This document shows positions 52,598-61,494 of a stretch of DNA of 64,000 nucleotides, piece by piece. This DNA comes from Bacteriovorax sp037444575 (GTDB lineage: Bacteria > Bdellovibrionota > Bacteriovoracia > Bacteriovoracales > Bacteriovoracaceae). The stretch is from assembly GCA_037444575.1 (NCBI GenBank), contig JBBIME010000006.1:248001-312000 (forward strand), given 5' to 3'. Below the pieces are notes generated by a model. The model saw only the letters and a program-made list of their open reading frames with translations, was not told the origin of the DNA and did no database searches. The position numbers and the translations under genes are program-made. Positions within the stretch are counted from its first letter, which is position 1; the number at the start of each line of letters is the position of its first letter.

Positions 52598-53634
52598 TGA
52601 GACTACTTACGTTTGCTCACCGAGGTGAAGCTCAAAGTTTTTTATCTGCATATCCATTTAGGCCTGTTGATTTTTTCTTTGATGGTTTATTAAAAAGTGA
52701 TGACTATTATTTACTCATCACAGGCGAAGGTCCTCACAATGCTAGTGAAAAAACAATTAGTGTTTTAGCTGCATTTGCTTCAGAAATCACTGACGTTTAC
52801 AATATTGGAGTTGCGGGAAGTCTAAATCCGAAGTTAAAAAAATATGACTTAGTCTGGATTCGAACAGCCTATGCTCATCATGCAGAAAAATTAGAATTTA
52901 AATCTTTCTCTAGCCACAATCCAAGTGCTGCTAACGATTGTATTACCGCTTATCATCGAATTCTAGATTCTGATGAAAAATTAAAATTTTCTCATTTTGC
53001 TAATCTTGTTGATCGAGAATTATGGGCAGTTGCCTCAGCGGCCACTCTTTTTAAAAAACCTTTTCAGTCTCTTAAAATTATTTCTGATGATTTAGATATT
53101 GAGGGTGAAGTTTGTAAATTTGTTAAAAATGAAGCTCCCCTCTTTTCAGAAAAACTTCTTAAAGAATTTCAAAACGTTGTGAATAATACTCCTGAAGAAA
53201 CTATCGTACTCAAAGATACTTTTGATTTTAGTGAATTTTATTTTACAACGTCTCAAGAAAGAAAACTAAAATCAACATTAGATGGTTTGAAACTAAAAGG
53301 CGTTGATTTAGAAATGTTACTCAACCAAGAAGAAGTCAAGGATATCAAAAAACTCGATAAAATTCCAAAAGAGCGCACTCGATTGCTTTTGCAATTTTTA
53401 AATGATCAATTAAATCCGATCTCTGTAAAGATTCGTGCAAGCCTTGAAGACGTTCTCACTCCACTGGAAGACGCTAAAATTACTCCAAGTTATGACAATG
53501 AATTTGAACAAGATTGGTTAGCATTATCAATGAGAATACAATCTACGCGTGATTTAGAAAAAATAAAAAATGCTCTAAAGATTTTTTCCTACGAAGATTT
53601 TCAAAAAATATTTGAAGGAAATTTTGATGTTTGA
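52597..53634 (+). CDS. Nucleoside phosphorylase-like protein with extra C-terminal domain
   Basis: 345 residues. Residues 1-185 resemble the PNP/MTA-nucleosidase fold: T-G-E-G-P-H-N-A, the strand V-Y-N-I-G-V-A-G-S, and D-R-E-L-W-A-V-A-S-A with I-S-D-D-L-D at the position of the catalytic M-E / D region. Residues 200-345 are helical and not recognised. It could cleave N-glycosidic bonds, as MTAN or futalosine hydrolase do; the usual M-E-x-E motif is replaced by V-D-R-E-L-W. It is located in one operon with the exporter and the SPL-like radical SAM enzyme. Confidence 0.72.
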   Translation: MRLLTFAHRGEAQSFLSAYPFRPVDFFFDGLLKSDDYYLLITGEGPHNASEKTISVLAAFASEITDVYNIGVAGSLNPKLKKYDLVWIRTAYAHHAEKLEFKSFSSHNPSAANDCITAYHRILDSDEKLKFSHFANLVDRELWAVASAATLFKKPFQSLKIISDDLDIEGEVCKFVKNEAPLFSEKLLKEFQNVVNNTPEETIVLKDTFDFSEFYFTTSQERKLKSTLDGLKLKGVDLEMLLNQEEVKDIKKLDKIPKERTRLLLQFLNDQLNPISVKIRASLEDVLTPLEDAKITPSYDNEFEQDWLALSMRIQSTRDLEKIKNALKIFSYEDFQKIFEGNFDV

Positions 53635-54670
53635 GATTATCTACATCGAAAATCATCTGCAATCTCATCCTAGAGTTTTGGAAATTCTAAAAAGGTTTCC
53701 TAATTCTGAAATAAAAAAAATTGATAAAATTGAAGATGTCTTTGGCAGAGTTAAAAAGCCTTATCTGCAAAAGCGAACGAACTTAAATCTATTCTTGGGT
53801 GAAAAAAAAGGACAACTTGTAAAGCTTGCTCCGCCAGCCTATGGACTCTCAGGAGAACCGCATTATTACTTTGTTCATGCTTACAATTGTATTTATGAAT
53901 GCAATTACTGTTATCTTCAAGGATATTTCCACTCTCCCGATATAGTTCTTTATCTAAATCACGAAGAAATTGGACAAGAAATCAAAAGACTGGCCGAAGA
54001 AAATCATGCAAATACCCCTGACTTAAAAGTTTGGTTTCACGCTGGTGAATACAGCGACTCCCTGGCCCTCACTCACTTAAGTGGCGAACTCTCTCATTAC
54101 TTTAAACTTTTTAAAGAACTTACCTTTTGCAATCTGGAACTCAGAACAAAATCAGTAAATATAAGAGAACTGCTTAATGAAGAACCACTTGATAACATCA
54201 TCACTAGTTTTTCTCTTTCACCTGAACATAGAATTAAGAGTAATGATTTAAAGACGCCTCCACTAAAAGCTCGTTTAAACGCTATTGGTGAACTTAACTC
54301 CAAGGGCTTTCCAATTGGAATCCATTTTGATCCCATTATCTATGACGATAAGTTTATTGAATCGTATGAAGATCTGGCCGATCAATTACTAGAGCACATT
54401 CCTGCTGAGAAAATTCGCTATATTTCTTTGGGCGTTGTCCGTTTTACCAAAGAAGTTTTTCAAAAAGTTCAGAGACACTACCCAGACTCTGATCTTTTAG
54501 CGCAAGAATTTATTCGAAGCTTTGACAATAAAATCCGATATAATCGTCCAATGCGTTTATGGATATTAGGAAAAATAAAAGAACTACTCACAGAAAGAGG
54601 AGTTGAACCCGCTAGGATTTATCTGTGTATGGAAGACACTGATCTTGATCCAATGATTAAAGAGTCATGA
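53627..54670 (+). CDS. Spore-photoproduct-lyase-like radical SAM protein
   Basis: 347 residues, ATG with GAAGGAAA upstream inside the end of the previous gene. The Fe-S motif is C88-I-Y-E-C92-N-Y-C95 followed by Y-L-Q, P-D-I and Y-L-N, close to SPL (C-x3-C-x2-C-Y-L-Q...P-x-I-x-x-Y-x-N). F-H-A-G-E-Y-S-D-S lies where SPL has F-E-A-x-C-T-S-D, so the cysteine that donates hydrogen in B. subtilis SPL appears to be Glu141 here. It is probably not a true DNA-repair SPL. Overlaps the next gene by four bases. Confidence 0.85.
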   Translation: MFEIIYIENHLQSHPRVLEILKRFPNSEIKKIDKIEDVFGRVKKPYLQKRTNLNLFLGEKKGQLVKLAPPAYGLSGEPHYYFVHAYNCIYECNYCYLQGYFHSPDIVLYLNHEEIGQEIKRLAEENHANTPDLKVWFHAGEYSDSLALTHLSGELSHYFKLFKELTFCNLELRTKSVNIRELLNEEPLDNIITSFSLSPEHRIKSNDLKTPPLKARLNAIGELNSKGFPIGIHFDPIIYDDKFIESYEDLADQLLEHIPAEKIRYISLGVVRFTKEVFQKVQRHYPDSDLLAQEFIRSFDNKIRYNRPMRLWILGKIKELLTERGVEPARIYLCMEDTDLDPMIKES

Positions 54671-55137
54671 TTAAAAACCAAGCACTCATAGATTCTGGAT
54701 ACCTTTTAACAGAATTTCCTCTTGATCCTGTTGTTTTAAATTTTCTTCAAGAGGAAAATTGGAAAGCACTCGATCAACATTTTTTAGAAATCTCAAAATC
54801 AAACGGAACTCTTCGAAATTTCCTTATGCAATTTTTAGATTTTGAAACACTAGAGCACATAATCGCAATTAGAAAGGCCCCACTGGACGATGAGGGCATC
54901 TGGCACGACGATGGCTCACGATTCTTAGGATTTTCCCTCTCGTTAAACAGAAAACCTAAAGCGATTGAGGGCGGCGTTCTTAACTTTAGAAGGAAAGAAT
55001 CCAAAGACATGGTGTCCTTTTCCCCTCTTCCCTATGGCAAGATTGTGCTATTTTTATCGGGGATTTACGGCTACGAACACCAGGTTAGCGCTGTAACCAA
55101 GGGGGAGAGGATTATAATTGCGGGATGGTGCTCGTAA
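54667..55137 (+). CDS. 2OG-Fe(II) oxygenase-like protein
   Basis: 156 residues with the facial triad H80-x-D82 (I-W-H-D-D-G-S) and H138 (Y-E-H-Q-V), plus R148 (G-E-R-I-I-I-A-G-W) as the 2-oxoglutarate ligand, arranged as in the prolyl-hydroxylase-like group. It may hydroxylate a small molecule or protein side chain; substrate unknown. It is the last gene of the exporter operon, with ATGA overlap to the radical SAM gene. Short for a complete oxygenase, but all core residues are present. Confidence 0.82.
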   Translation: MIKNQALIDSGYLLTEFPLDPVVLNFLQEENWKALDQHFLEISKSNGTLRNFLMQFLDFETLEHIIAIRKAPLDDEGIWHDDGSRFLGFSLSLNRKPKAIEGGVLNFRRKESKDMVSFSPLPYGKIVLFLSGIYGYEHQVSAVTKGERIIIAGWCS

Positions 55138-55250
55138 ATTGCGCAAGGCAGGATTTTGCTTCAAATGATTATTATCTCTTGTCTTCTAAAGTTGACTCTG
55201 TTACATTAGCCTCTCTTTTACATTAAATTTTAGGATAATAAGGATTTTTT

Positions 55251-55484
55251 ATGGCACGCACATGTGATTTAACAGGCAAAAGAAGATTAGCGGCCCACAA
55301 AGTTTCTCACGCTAACAATAAAACTAAAACTAAGAAGCAAGTTAACCTTCACACTAAAAGAGTTTTCGATCCAGAAACAAACTCTGTGATTAAACTTAAA
55401 CTTTCAGCTTCTGCAATCAGAATTCTTGATAAAGTTGGTTCGATCTCTAAATACGTAAGAAAGAACAAACACCTTTTCCAATAA
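55251..55484 (+). CDS. rpmB: 50S ribosomal protein L28
   Basis: 77 residues matching L28 along its length: A-R-T-C-D-L-T-G-K-R at the start, the basic centre V-N-L-H-T-K-R-V-F, and L-K-L-S-A-S-A-I-R at the end. AGGAT precedes the ATG. A TTGACT about 55 bases upstream could be a -35 element, but no well-spaced -10 follows, so I do not call a promoter. Followed by a strong terminator. Confidence 0.96.
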   Translation: MARTCDLTGKRRLAAHKVSHANNKTKTKKQVNLHTKRVFDPETNSVIKLKLSASAIRILDKVGSISKYVRKNKHLFQ

Positions 55485-55510
55485 TTTTTAAATAAATTTT
55501 TTGAAATATA

Positions 55511-55538
55511 AAAGGCCTCCTTTCGGAGGCCTTTTTTT
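55511..55538. terminator. Bidirectional terminator between rpmB and the S8 protease
   Basis: AAAAGGCCTCC, TTTC, GGAGGCC and then seven T on the plus strand; the minus strand has AAAAAAAGGCC...GGCCTTTT. It serves the converging rpmB and protease genes; it ends directly at the protease stop. Confidence 0.92.
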
Positions 55539-55539
55539 A

Positions 55540-57195
55540 TTACTGAACTTCTACTTCTGAAATAACAAAGCCCCACTTATTAACAGAGCGATCAGAAATG
55601 AAATTCAATTGAATAGAATTTCCTTCAACATAATCAGTAGTATAATTTGCTCCTGAACCAGTTACTTTCAGTGCTGTAGTTCCTGCAGCATCAGCAATTC
55701 GAACATAGTCATATCCAGACTCAAGATCAAACTTCGCCACTTTCACGCGAACGTATTTTGCTCCAGGGAATGAATAAGATTTTGTTACAGATGAATTTTC
55801 TTTGTATGGGTGTTCTGACTCAAATACTTCATCCAACTTTACAGTTCTCCATGCATTTGGATTTGGGCCACTTCTTTCTGGACGTGTGTCTGTTAAAAGA
55901 TTGTAGGCATCAATACGAGAAGCTGTTTGAGTTTTCCCGCGAAGAGCTGCAACAGGTACACCTGTCATTGTTAAACGTTCTTTCATAACTTCATGAGGCA
56001 TTCTCCCTTCTTTAGCGAGAAGAAGTCCTAGAACTCCTGAAACGTGAGGAGTTGCCATAGATGTCCCTGACATAATTTCATATTTTCCACCTTTCAAAGT
56101 TGAAAGAATGTTATGTCCTGGAGCTGCGATATGAACAGAGTTTCTTCCATAAGAAGAAAAGTAGGCCAGATCATTTTGAGCTGTTAGAGCAGCTACTGAA
56201 ACAACGTTTGGTACGTCATAACTTGCTGGGTATGATGGAGTTGCATCGTTATCTGATGTACTATTTCCAGCTGCTGCTGTGAAGATAATCCCCTTGTCGC
56301 TAGCGCGCTTAATAGCTTCATAAAGGGCCTCAGATCTTCCGCCTCCTCCCCAAGAGTTACTCATTAAATCAACGTTAAGTTCTGTAGCATAGTCAATCGA
56401 CTTTACAGCTGCTTCAAGAGTTCCTGAGCCATCTCCACTTAAGAATTTAATTGGAATAATTGTTACGTCGGCCATAACTCCGGCCACGCCAATTTTATTG
56501 TCGTGAACTCCACCAATAGTTCCGGCACAGTGAGTACCATGACCATTGTCATCCATTGCATCTTTTGTATCATTTACAAAGTTGTACCCGTGAGCTGAAT
56601 CAACATTTCCTTTTAGATCTGGGTGATTGTAATCAATCCCTGTATCAATAATAGCAATTCTTACGTTGCGAGATCCTTTTGTAATCTCCCAGGCCTTCAT
56701 TGCATTAACGTCTGCACCTTCTACTCCGGCAGATCCTTTAGGTTCGTTTGATCCTGTATTTCTTAATCCCCATAATTGACCAAATGATGGATCGTCAGGA
56801 GTGGCCGCTGTCAATTCAGCAAATGGAGATTTCTCCAATCCTTTTTTCACCACAGATCTCTCTTTTGGCATTACTGCTGCCGTATAAATATAATTTGGTT
56901 CAGCATAAATTACGTCGGGATTATTTTTTAAAGTTGTAAGAGTGTTCGTCAGAGACTTTTCACTTCCAACACTTAATACATTTAATTTTTGATAAGAAAG
57001 TTTAATTTCTCTTTTTGAAGAAAGACCAAGAGAAGTCATTCCCTTTTTCGCTAAAAAGCTCTGTGCATTCACACCAGGCTTGAACTTTACAATAATTTCA
57101 CCTGGAACATAACGAGTACTCTCGCCAGCGTAGAGTCCTTGGGAAAACAGAATCCCCATCATTACGCTTGTTGGCCCTAATAGCTTTTTGCTCAT
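55540..57195 (-). CDS. Secreted S8 subtilisin-type protease with CUB-like C-terminus
   Basis: 551 residues. Signal peptide to about L-Y-A-G (23); an I9-like propeptide/inhibitor region to about 105; protease domain 135-430 with D184 (I-I-D-T-G), H219 (G-H-G-T-H-C), oxyanion N311 (A-A-A-G-N) and S379 (S-G-T-S-M-A-T-P-H); then a beta-rich domain (450-551) resembling CUB (G-Y-D-Y-V-R-I, W-G-F). Probably processed and released to degrade protein outside the cell, plausible in a predator. AAGGAGG precedes the ATG. Active site complete. Confidence 0.95.
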   Translation of the reverse strand: MSKKLLGPTSVMMGILFSQGLYAGESTRYVPGEIIVKFKPGVNAQSFLAKKGMTSLGLSSKREIKLSYQKLNVLSVGSEKSLTNTLTTLKNNPDVIYAEPNYIYTAAVMPKERSVVKKGLEKSPFAELTAATPDDPSFGQLWGLRNTGSNEPKGSAGVEGADVNAMKAWEITKGSRNVRIAIIDTGIDYNHPDLKGNVDSAHGYNFVNDTKDAMDDNGHGTHCAGTIGGVHDNKIGVAGVMADVTIIPIKFLSGDGSGTLEAAVKSIDYATELNVDLMSNSWGGGGRSEALYEAIKRASDKGIIFTAAAGNSTSDNDATPSYPASYDVPNVVSVAALTAQNDLAYFSSYGRNSVHIAAPGHNILSTLKGGKYEIMSGTSMATPHVSGVLGLLLAKEGRMPHEVMKERLTMTGVPVAALRGKTQTASRIDAYNLLTDTRPERSGPNPNAWRTVKLDEVFESEHPYKENSSVTKSYSFPGAKYVRVKVAKFDLESGYDYVRIADAAGTTALKVTGSGANYTTDYVEGNSIQLNFISDRSVNKWGFVISEVEVQ

Positions 57196-57373
57196 TTCTC
57201 CCTCCTTGGAGTCGTTAATCTCTTCATCAATGCCAGAGCATTAGAATCAGCTTTTTGATAACTTGAGTTTATTTAAGCTTAATCTAGTAAAAATTTTTGA
57301 TCAGCTTTTTACGCAGAGGGTATTTTTTTCCGAAAAAGTGATATGCTTTATTTTTTTCCGAGACATTGAGACA

Positions 57374-58129
57374 ATGTCTTCTATGATACACAACGGCTCA
57401 ACAGATCCTGTTCTCATTAAAAAAATTTCTCTTAAAATCTGGTCTCTTAGAGATGAGATAGAAGCGCGCATTCAAGAAAAACTAAGCAGCAACTCAAATG
57501 TTTCAGAAGAAGAAATTGCAAAGATTCGCGAGCAATATACAAAATCTTCTCAAAACTCTGCTGCAAATAATGTTATAGAGCTTAAGTCAGCTAATGATCT
57601 TGGAAGTGGTGAAGATGAAATGGCAGCTGCAATGGCCGCAGCGGATTCTGCCGAGGAAACCGAAGCTCCTACAGAAGAGAATAGCAATGTTGTCTCGATC
57701 TCCCCTACTGTAGATAATACTGATCCAAATATTATTAGTATTAGTCTTGATGCTCCCAATATCCCTGAAGAAAAAATATCTAAAGGAAAAACGGTTCTTT
57801 CTGAAATTAGCATGGAAAAGATGTTTTTCTTTTGTAATAGATCCTTTACGGAAGGGCAATCAATCGTCATTCAGTTTTGTATTCCAAAGTCTTTCATTGT
57901 GAATGCCGATATCCTCTACTGTCGTCCATTCAATTTAAAAAGTAGAATCATCTCACAAAACAACTACACTCACCGCGCTCTTATTCGTTTTAATTTTCTA
58001 AAGGAAGGCGAAAGAGCTCTTCTTAGACAATTCCTTCAATCAATTGAGCCTGATGTCACGAAAGTTGAAAAAGCTCCGAAGGACGAAGATGGATCTGGCT
58101 TTGGCGAATTGGACGATTTAGGTTTATAA
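57374..58129 (+). CDS. PilZ-like domain protein with acidic linker
   Basis: 251 residues from an ATG chosen because the upstream 37 codons are implausibly hydrophobic and lack a ribosome-binding sequence; the start is uncertain. The N-terminal part (1-60) is helical, the centre is acidic and Ala-rich, and residues about 145-225 resemble a PilZ domain: F-T-E-G-Q-S-I-V-I-Q-F, then V-N-A-D-I-L-Y, then H-R-A-L-I-R-F-N-F-L. The c-di-GMP-binding R-x-x-x-R motif is not obvious, so it may be a PilZ fold without ligand binding. Upstream of the DUF4340-like gene. Confidence 0.68.
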   Translation: MSSMIHNGSTDPVLIKKISLKIWSLRDEIEARIQEKLSSNSNVSEEEIAKIREQYTKSSQNSAANNVIELKSANDLGSGEDEMAAAMAAADSAEETEAPTEENSNVVSISPTVDNTDPNIISISLDAPNIPEEKISKGKTVLSEISMEKMFFFCNRSFTEGQSIVIQFCIPKSFIVNADILYCRPFNLKSRIISQNNYTHRALIRFNFLKEGERALLRQFLQSIEPDVTKVEKAPKDEDGSGFGELDDLGL

Positions 58130-58192
58130 AATCCTGTTCTTTGATTATGATTAGATCATCAGACAATAACGTTTAAAGGCACTGAGGATCTA

Positions 58193-59224
58193 ATGTCTAA
58201 GCGCAAACTCGCTTCTAATATCATTCTTTTTTTATTTTTCATTCTTGTAAGTGTTTCTGCCTTATTATCTGACATCTTTCAAAATCCAGTTAAAACGGGT
58301 CCTCAAATTATTGAGCAAGCAAAGCTCTTTGCATCCAATGATTTAATTTCAATCAATCACCTGTCTCTTAAAAACAAATCAGGTGAGTTTATTTTTGAGA
58401 GAAATGAGAATAACCAGATTTCGCCATGGCACATGACTTCCCCTCGAAACATTTCTGCCAATTCACTTTTTATCGAAAAACTTTTCACATCTCTATCTAC
58501 AATGAAGGTAAAAAAACTTTTTCCAGATGAAAAAATTAATAACTTGAATTTCTCTCTCGATAAACCCACTTCAACTCTTTCTCTCATTGATAAAAATGGA
58601 AAATCCATAACCATACAGTTTGGATTATTGAATACCATTGATAATTCTACTTATTTAAAAATCCAAGACCGACCTGGCATTTATCACGTTGATGCCCCAA
58701 GTGTCTCTCTTGAAAATGCATCAATCTTGAACTTGATCGAGTCTCAAATTATTTCCATCGACCTTGAAACAATTGTTGCTTTTAAAATTTTTCATGGAAA
58801 TAAAAAATCGAGTTCTCCAATTCTCGATATTCGAAAAAAAGATGGAAACTGGTTTGATCAGGCAGGAAATGTGCTGGCAGTTGAAAAGATTGATGATTAT
58901 TTTCAAGATCTCTCTAACTTAAAAAGCAGCTTTATCATTGATAAAAGAACCGATGCTCAAAAGAGACAAATCACAAACCTCTCCCACAATGCTGTTTATA
59001 TTGTCTCCGTTGAAGACAACAAAGGAAATATCATCGATTACAATATAAGTGGACTCATCCGCGATTTGAGCGATCTTGACTTAAAGAATGAAGAATACTT
59101 TGTCGTAACGATTTCCAACAATACAACTTCTTATGTTGTGAAAAAAGAATTCCATGACCTATTCAATAAAAAGACCGAGACTCTGAAGGCCACAACAGTC
59201 CCCACTTCAAAGGTAAAAAATTAA
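58193..59224 (+). CDS. DUF4340-like membrane-anchored protein
   Basis: 343 residues: a single TM helix (about 8-26) then a repeated beta-rich periplasmic part in which L-I-D-K-N-G-K-S-I-T-I-Q-F-G and Y-L-K-I-Q-D follow the DUF4340 pattern. Such proteins often neighbour GldG-like ABC components; here it follows the PilZ-like gene by 63 bases. GAGG precedes the ATG. Function unknown. The last four bases overlap the convergent HD-GYP gene. Confidence 0.72.
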   Translation: MSKRKLASNIILFLFFILVSVSALLSDIFQNPVKTGPQIIEQAKLFASNDLISINHLSLKNKSGEFIFERNENNQISPWHMTSPRNISANSLFIEKLFTSLSTMKVKKLFPDEKINNLNFSLDKPTSTLSLIDKNGKSITIQFGLLNTIDNSTYLKIQDRPGIYHVDAPSVSLENASILNLIESQIISIDLETIVAFKIFHGNKKSSSPILDIRKKDGNWFDQAGNVLAVEKIDDYFQDLSNLKSSFIIDKRTDAQKRQITNLSHNAVYIVSVEDNKGNIIDYNISGLIRDLSDLDLKNEEYFVVTISNNTTSYVVKKEFHDLFNKKTETLKATTVPTSKVKN

Positions 59225-60675
59225 GAAGCCTTTCTTTGAGCGACGACACGAGAATTAGTTGGAAGGACAGATGCTTCTTTTTGAATTTTACTTGGATCAA
59301 CAAAGACTCTGATAAATTTCTCAATCAGCATGGTGTTATATCGCTTAACGCCCTCTTTATCTGCCAAAATCTTCTTTAAGGCATCCGTCGGCTGTAGCTT
59401 ATGATCAATCATGATATGAACAAAATCATCTACAAGACATACGATATTTGCGAGAGTTAATATTTTATTTCCCTTTTTCTCAAATGGAAATCCAGTCCCA
59501 TCATAAGCCTCATGGTGCTGTAAAATAATTTGCTTAATTGAATTATTGATCGCTCTATTAGATTCTACAACCTGAAGGCCCAGCTCTGGATGTTTCTTAT
59601 AAAGTTCAAATTGTTCCGGAGTCATATCCTTAGGTCTTAGTTCAAGAAATTCTTTTGGAAGCATCATTTTTCCGATATCGTGAAACATACAGGCCATAGC
59701 AGTTGTTTCTATCGTTGTTTTTGATTGCCACTCAAATTGTTTAATGATCGCTGTCGCATATAGAGTAACAAGGAATGCATGCGAATAGGCATTGGGATCA
59801 AAATTTTGAAAAGAGCGAAGTGTTTGATATAGATCGTTTTCATTTTCGATCAGCTTATAAACACTCTCACAAACTTCTTTCCCTTGCTCAATAACCTGAG
59901 GCTTTACTCCCACAGTAAAAGCTTCCTCAATGTATTTTTCAGAAACGTTTTTTAGCTGATTAACTTTATTATAAGTAGGAACAGATTTGTTCTCAATTAA
60001 TCTATTAGCTAGATGATTATTGTATTGGATAAATTTTCTTCGATCGCTATTGTGAAAATAAAGATATTCAAGCTTCTTTTCATTTTTATATTTATCAATT
60101 CGCTCTTTCGAAAATGTATCGCCTGCATGAAGAATTTTAAGATATTTATTGGCAGTCAATTTAACATAAATATCAAAGAGCACCGCTTGAGAAGAATAGA
60201 ATTCATCAATCTTAACTCGCGAGAAATTTTCATCAACCATGGAAACTTCTTGCTCGGCACTCACTCCTTCTTTTTTTGTCACTCCGGCCATGAGATCGCC
60301 AAGAGACTGATGTCCTTCGAGAAGCTCTTTTAAATAAGAGACCTCAAAAGGTCTCACCGCCATTCCAGCGGCACCCAACTTGAGTAGCTTTTCTTCTGTA
60401 ACTGCTCCACTGTCGACAATGCTCTGATCGTTGACAACGATAATAACCCGCTGATTGGTATAATTAGTTTTGATAAATTTTAATACTTGAAGACAAGAAT
60501 GGTTTTGGACGTCGTGATTCATAATGACGGCAAAATACTTGTCGTTATAGAGCGCAAGCTGAGCATCACGACCGTTACTTACGATATTTACGTCGTACAT
60601 CTGAACAGTCAAGAATGCCTTAGCTTCATTAAGCCATTTCTCATCTGGGTCAACTAAAAGTATTTTTAAAGCCAA
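59221..60675 (-). CDS. HD-GYP phosphodiesterase with degenerate receiver domain
   Basis: 484 residues from a TTG with GAGGGA upstream. Residues 1-120 have the receiver fold, but the phosphoacceptor position reads N53 (V-I-M-N-H-D), so it is probably not phosphorylated. The HD-GYP domain (about 290-450) keeps H299, H332-D333 (F-H-D-I-G-K), H362, H387-H388-E and D392-G-T-G-F-P; the GYP reads GFP. It should degrade c-di-GMP, a signal important for predatory bacteria. Its terminator-like hairpin upstream separates it from rpmG. Confidence 0.9.
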   Translation of the reverse strand: MALKILLVDPDEKWLNEAKAFLTVQMYDVNIVSNGRDAQLALYNDKYFAVIMNHDVQNHSCLQVLKFIKTNYTNQRVIIVVNDQSIVDSGAVTEEKLLKLGAAGMAVRPFEVSYLKELLEGHQSLGDLMAGVTKKEGVSAEQEVSMVDENFSRVKIDEFYSSQAVLFDIYVKLTANKYLKILHAGDTFSKERIDKYKNEKKLEYLYFHNSDRRKFIQYNNHLANRLIENKSVPTYNKVNQLKNVSEKYIEEAFTVGVKPQVIEQGKEVCESVYKLIENENDLYQTLRSFQNFDPNAYSHAFLVTLYATAIIKQFEWQSKTTIETTAMACMFHDIGKMMLPKEFLELRPKDMTPEQFELYKKHPELGLQVVESNRAINNSIKQIILQHHEAYDGTGFPFEKKGNKILTLANIVCLVDDFVHIMIDHKLQPTDALKKILADKEGVKRYNTMLIEKFIRVFVDPSKIQKEASVLPTNSRVVAQRKAS

Positions 60676-60744
60676 TGAAATATCCCTCAGAGTTCATTGT
60701 TCAAACTCATTGGGATTATCGGAAAAAAGTGTTGAAATCTAAAA

Positions 60745-60782
60745 TAAAAAGTGGCTGAAAACTAACGAGTTTCCAGCCACTT
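60745..60782 (-). terminator. Terminator of rpmG
   Basis: On the minus strand AAGTGGCTGGAAACT pairs with AGTTTTCAGCCACTT across a four-base loop, followed by TTTATTTT. It lies 23 bases after the rpmG stop and before the HD-GYP gene. Confidence 0.85.
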
Positions 60783-60805
60783 AACTAAAGATACGGAAAA
60801 AAATA

Positions 60806-60985
60806 TTATTTAATTTCTTTGTGTACAGTATGACGCTTTAAAAACGGATTATACTTCTTAAGTTCAAGACGATCAGGTGTCGTTTTCTTGTTCTTCGTAG
60901 TCGTATATCTAGAAGGGCTTTTTCCTTCTTTTCTTGCTTCTGTACATTCTAGGGTTACAATAACTCTAGCACCTTTTTTTGCCAC
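60806..60985 (-). CDS. rpmG: 50S ribosomal protein L33
   Basis: 59 residues starting at GTG with GGAGG five bases upstream: A-K-K-G-A-R-V-I-V-T-L-E-C-T, then Y-T-T-T-K-N-K-K-T-T-P-D-R-L-E-L-K-K-Y-N-P-F. The frame runs 21 codons further upstream, but that part is not L33. Only one of the usual zinc-binding cysteines is present, so it is the Cys-poor (C-minus) form. Own promoter and terminator. Confidence 0.95.
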   Translation of the reverse strand: MAKKGARVIVTLECTEARKEGKSPSRYTTTKNKKTTPDRLELKKYNPFLKRHTVHKEIK

Positions 60986-61019
60986 AACATGCCTCCACGT
61001 CGAAAATTTAACAAAGGTG

Positions 61020-61048
61020 AAATTACACTTTTGTCGTTGGCATGACAA
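61020..61048 (-). promoter_or_regulatory. Sigma70-like promoter of rpmG
   Basis: On the minus strand TTGTCA (61043-61048), 17 bases, TAATTT (61020-61025), about 35 bases before the GTG start of rpmG. Near-consensus with ideal spacing. Confidence 0.55.
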
Positions 61049-61107
61049 CCAAAAATTGCTAAACCACTAAAAAAAGCATGAGAATTAGTTAAAACTAGTT
61101 AAAAAAT

Positions 61108-61389
61108 ATGAAGATTAATACAGAGAACTGGACATACACACACTTTCAATCTCCCCCTCTTCGTGCATTCATCTCCCTTGGAGCAGCTCCAGCAGAAAAC
61201 GAAGAAGGAGTCATTGTACAGTACCTTGTGACCTTAACAGACAAAGATTATCAAGAACTCTATCAGAGTACTCATGAAAATCTCAATGAGGCCCTTACTG
61301 TTTTAAATGAAAAATATGGAGACTGGGAGCTTCTGGATGCTGAAAAGAAGAGCGATGGAGATGGCTGCTCAAGCTGTGCTGCCCACTAA
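61108..61389 (+). CDS. Small acidic protein ending in a Cys-x2-Cys motif
   Basis: 93 residues, no signal or membrane segment. Acidic, with a Cys pair near the end (G-C-S-S-C-A-A-H) which could bind a metal or form a disulfide. No family recognised. The ribosome-binding sequence is poor. Divergent from rpmG and followed by the rpmE promoter. Confidence 0.6.
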   Translation: MKINTENWTYTHFQSPPLRAFISLGAAPAENEEGVIVQYLVTLTDKDYQELYQSTHENLNEALTVLNEKYGDWELLDAEKKSDGDGCSSCAAH

Positions 61390-61403
61390 TCTTTTGAAAA
61401 TCA

Positions 61404-61432
61404 TTGACGTAACAAATAAAATTGGCCATATT
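61404..61432 (+). promoter_or_regulatory. Sigma70-like promoter of rpmE
   Basis: TTGACG (61404-61409), 17 bases, CATATT (61427-61432), giving a start around 61440 and a leader of about 55 bases before rpmE. Confidence 0.5.
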
Positions 61433-61494
61433 ACTGGCTTACAAAAAACCTGATTCTGTATACAAAGCAGAGATCACTATAAAAGAGGTCCACA

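Noticed and set aside
52597..53634. Call as futalosine hydrolase (MqnB) because a radical SAM gene follows
   Set aside because: The radical SAM protein is SPL-like, not MqnC/MqnE, and no other menaquinone genes are nearby; the extra C-terminal domain does not fit.
57263..57373. Longer N-terminus for the PilZ-like protein from a TTG
   Set aside because: Hydrophobic, Phe-rich extension without RBS; probably untranslated leader.
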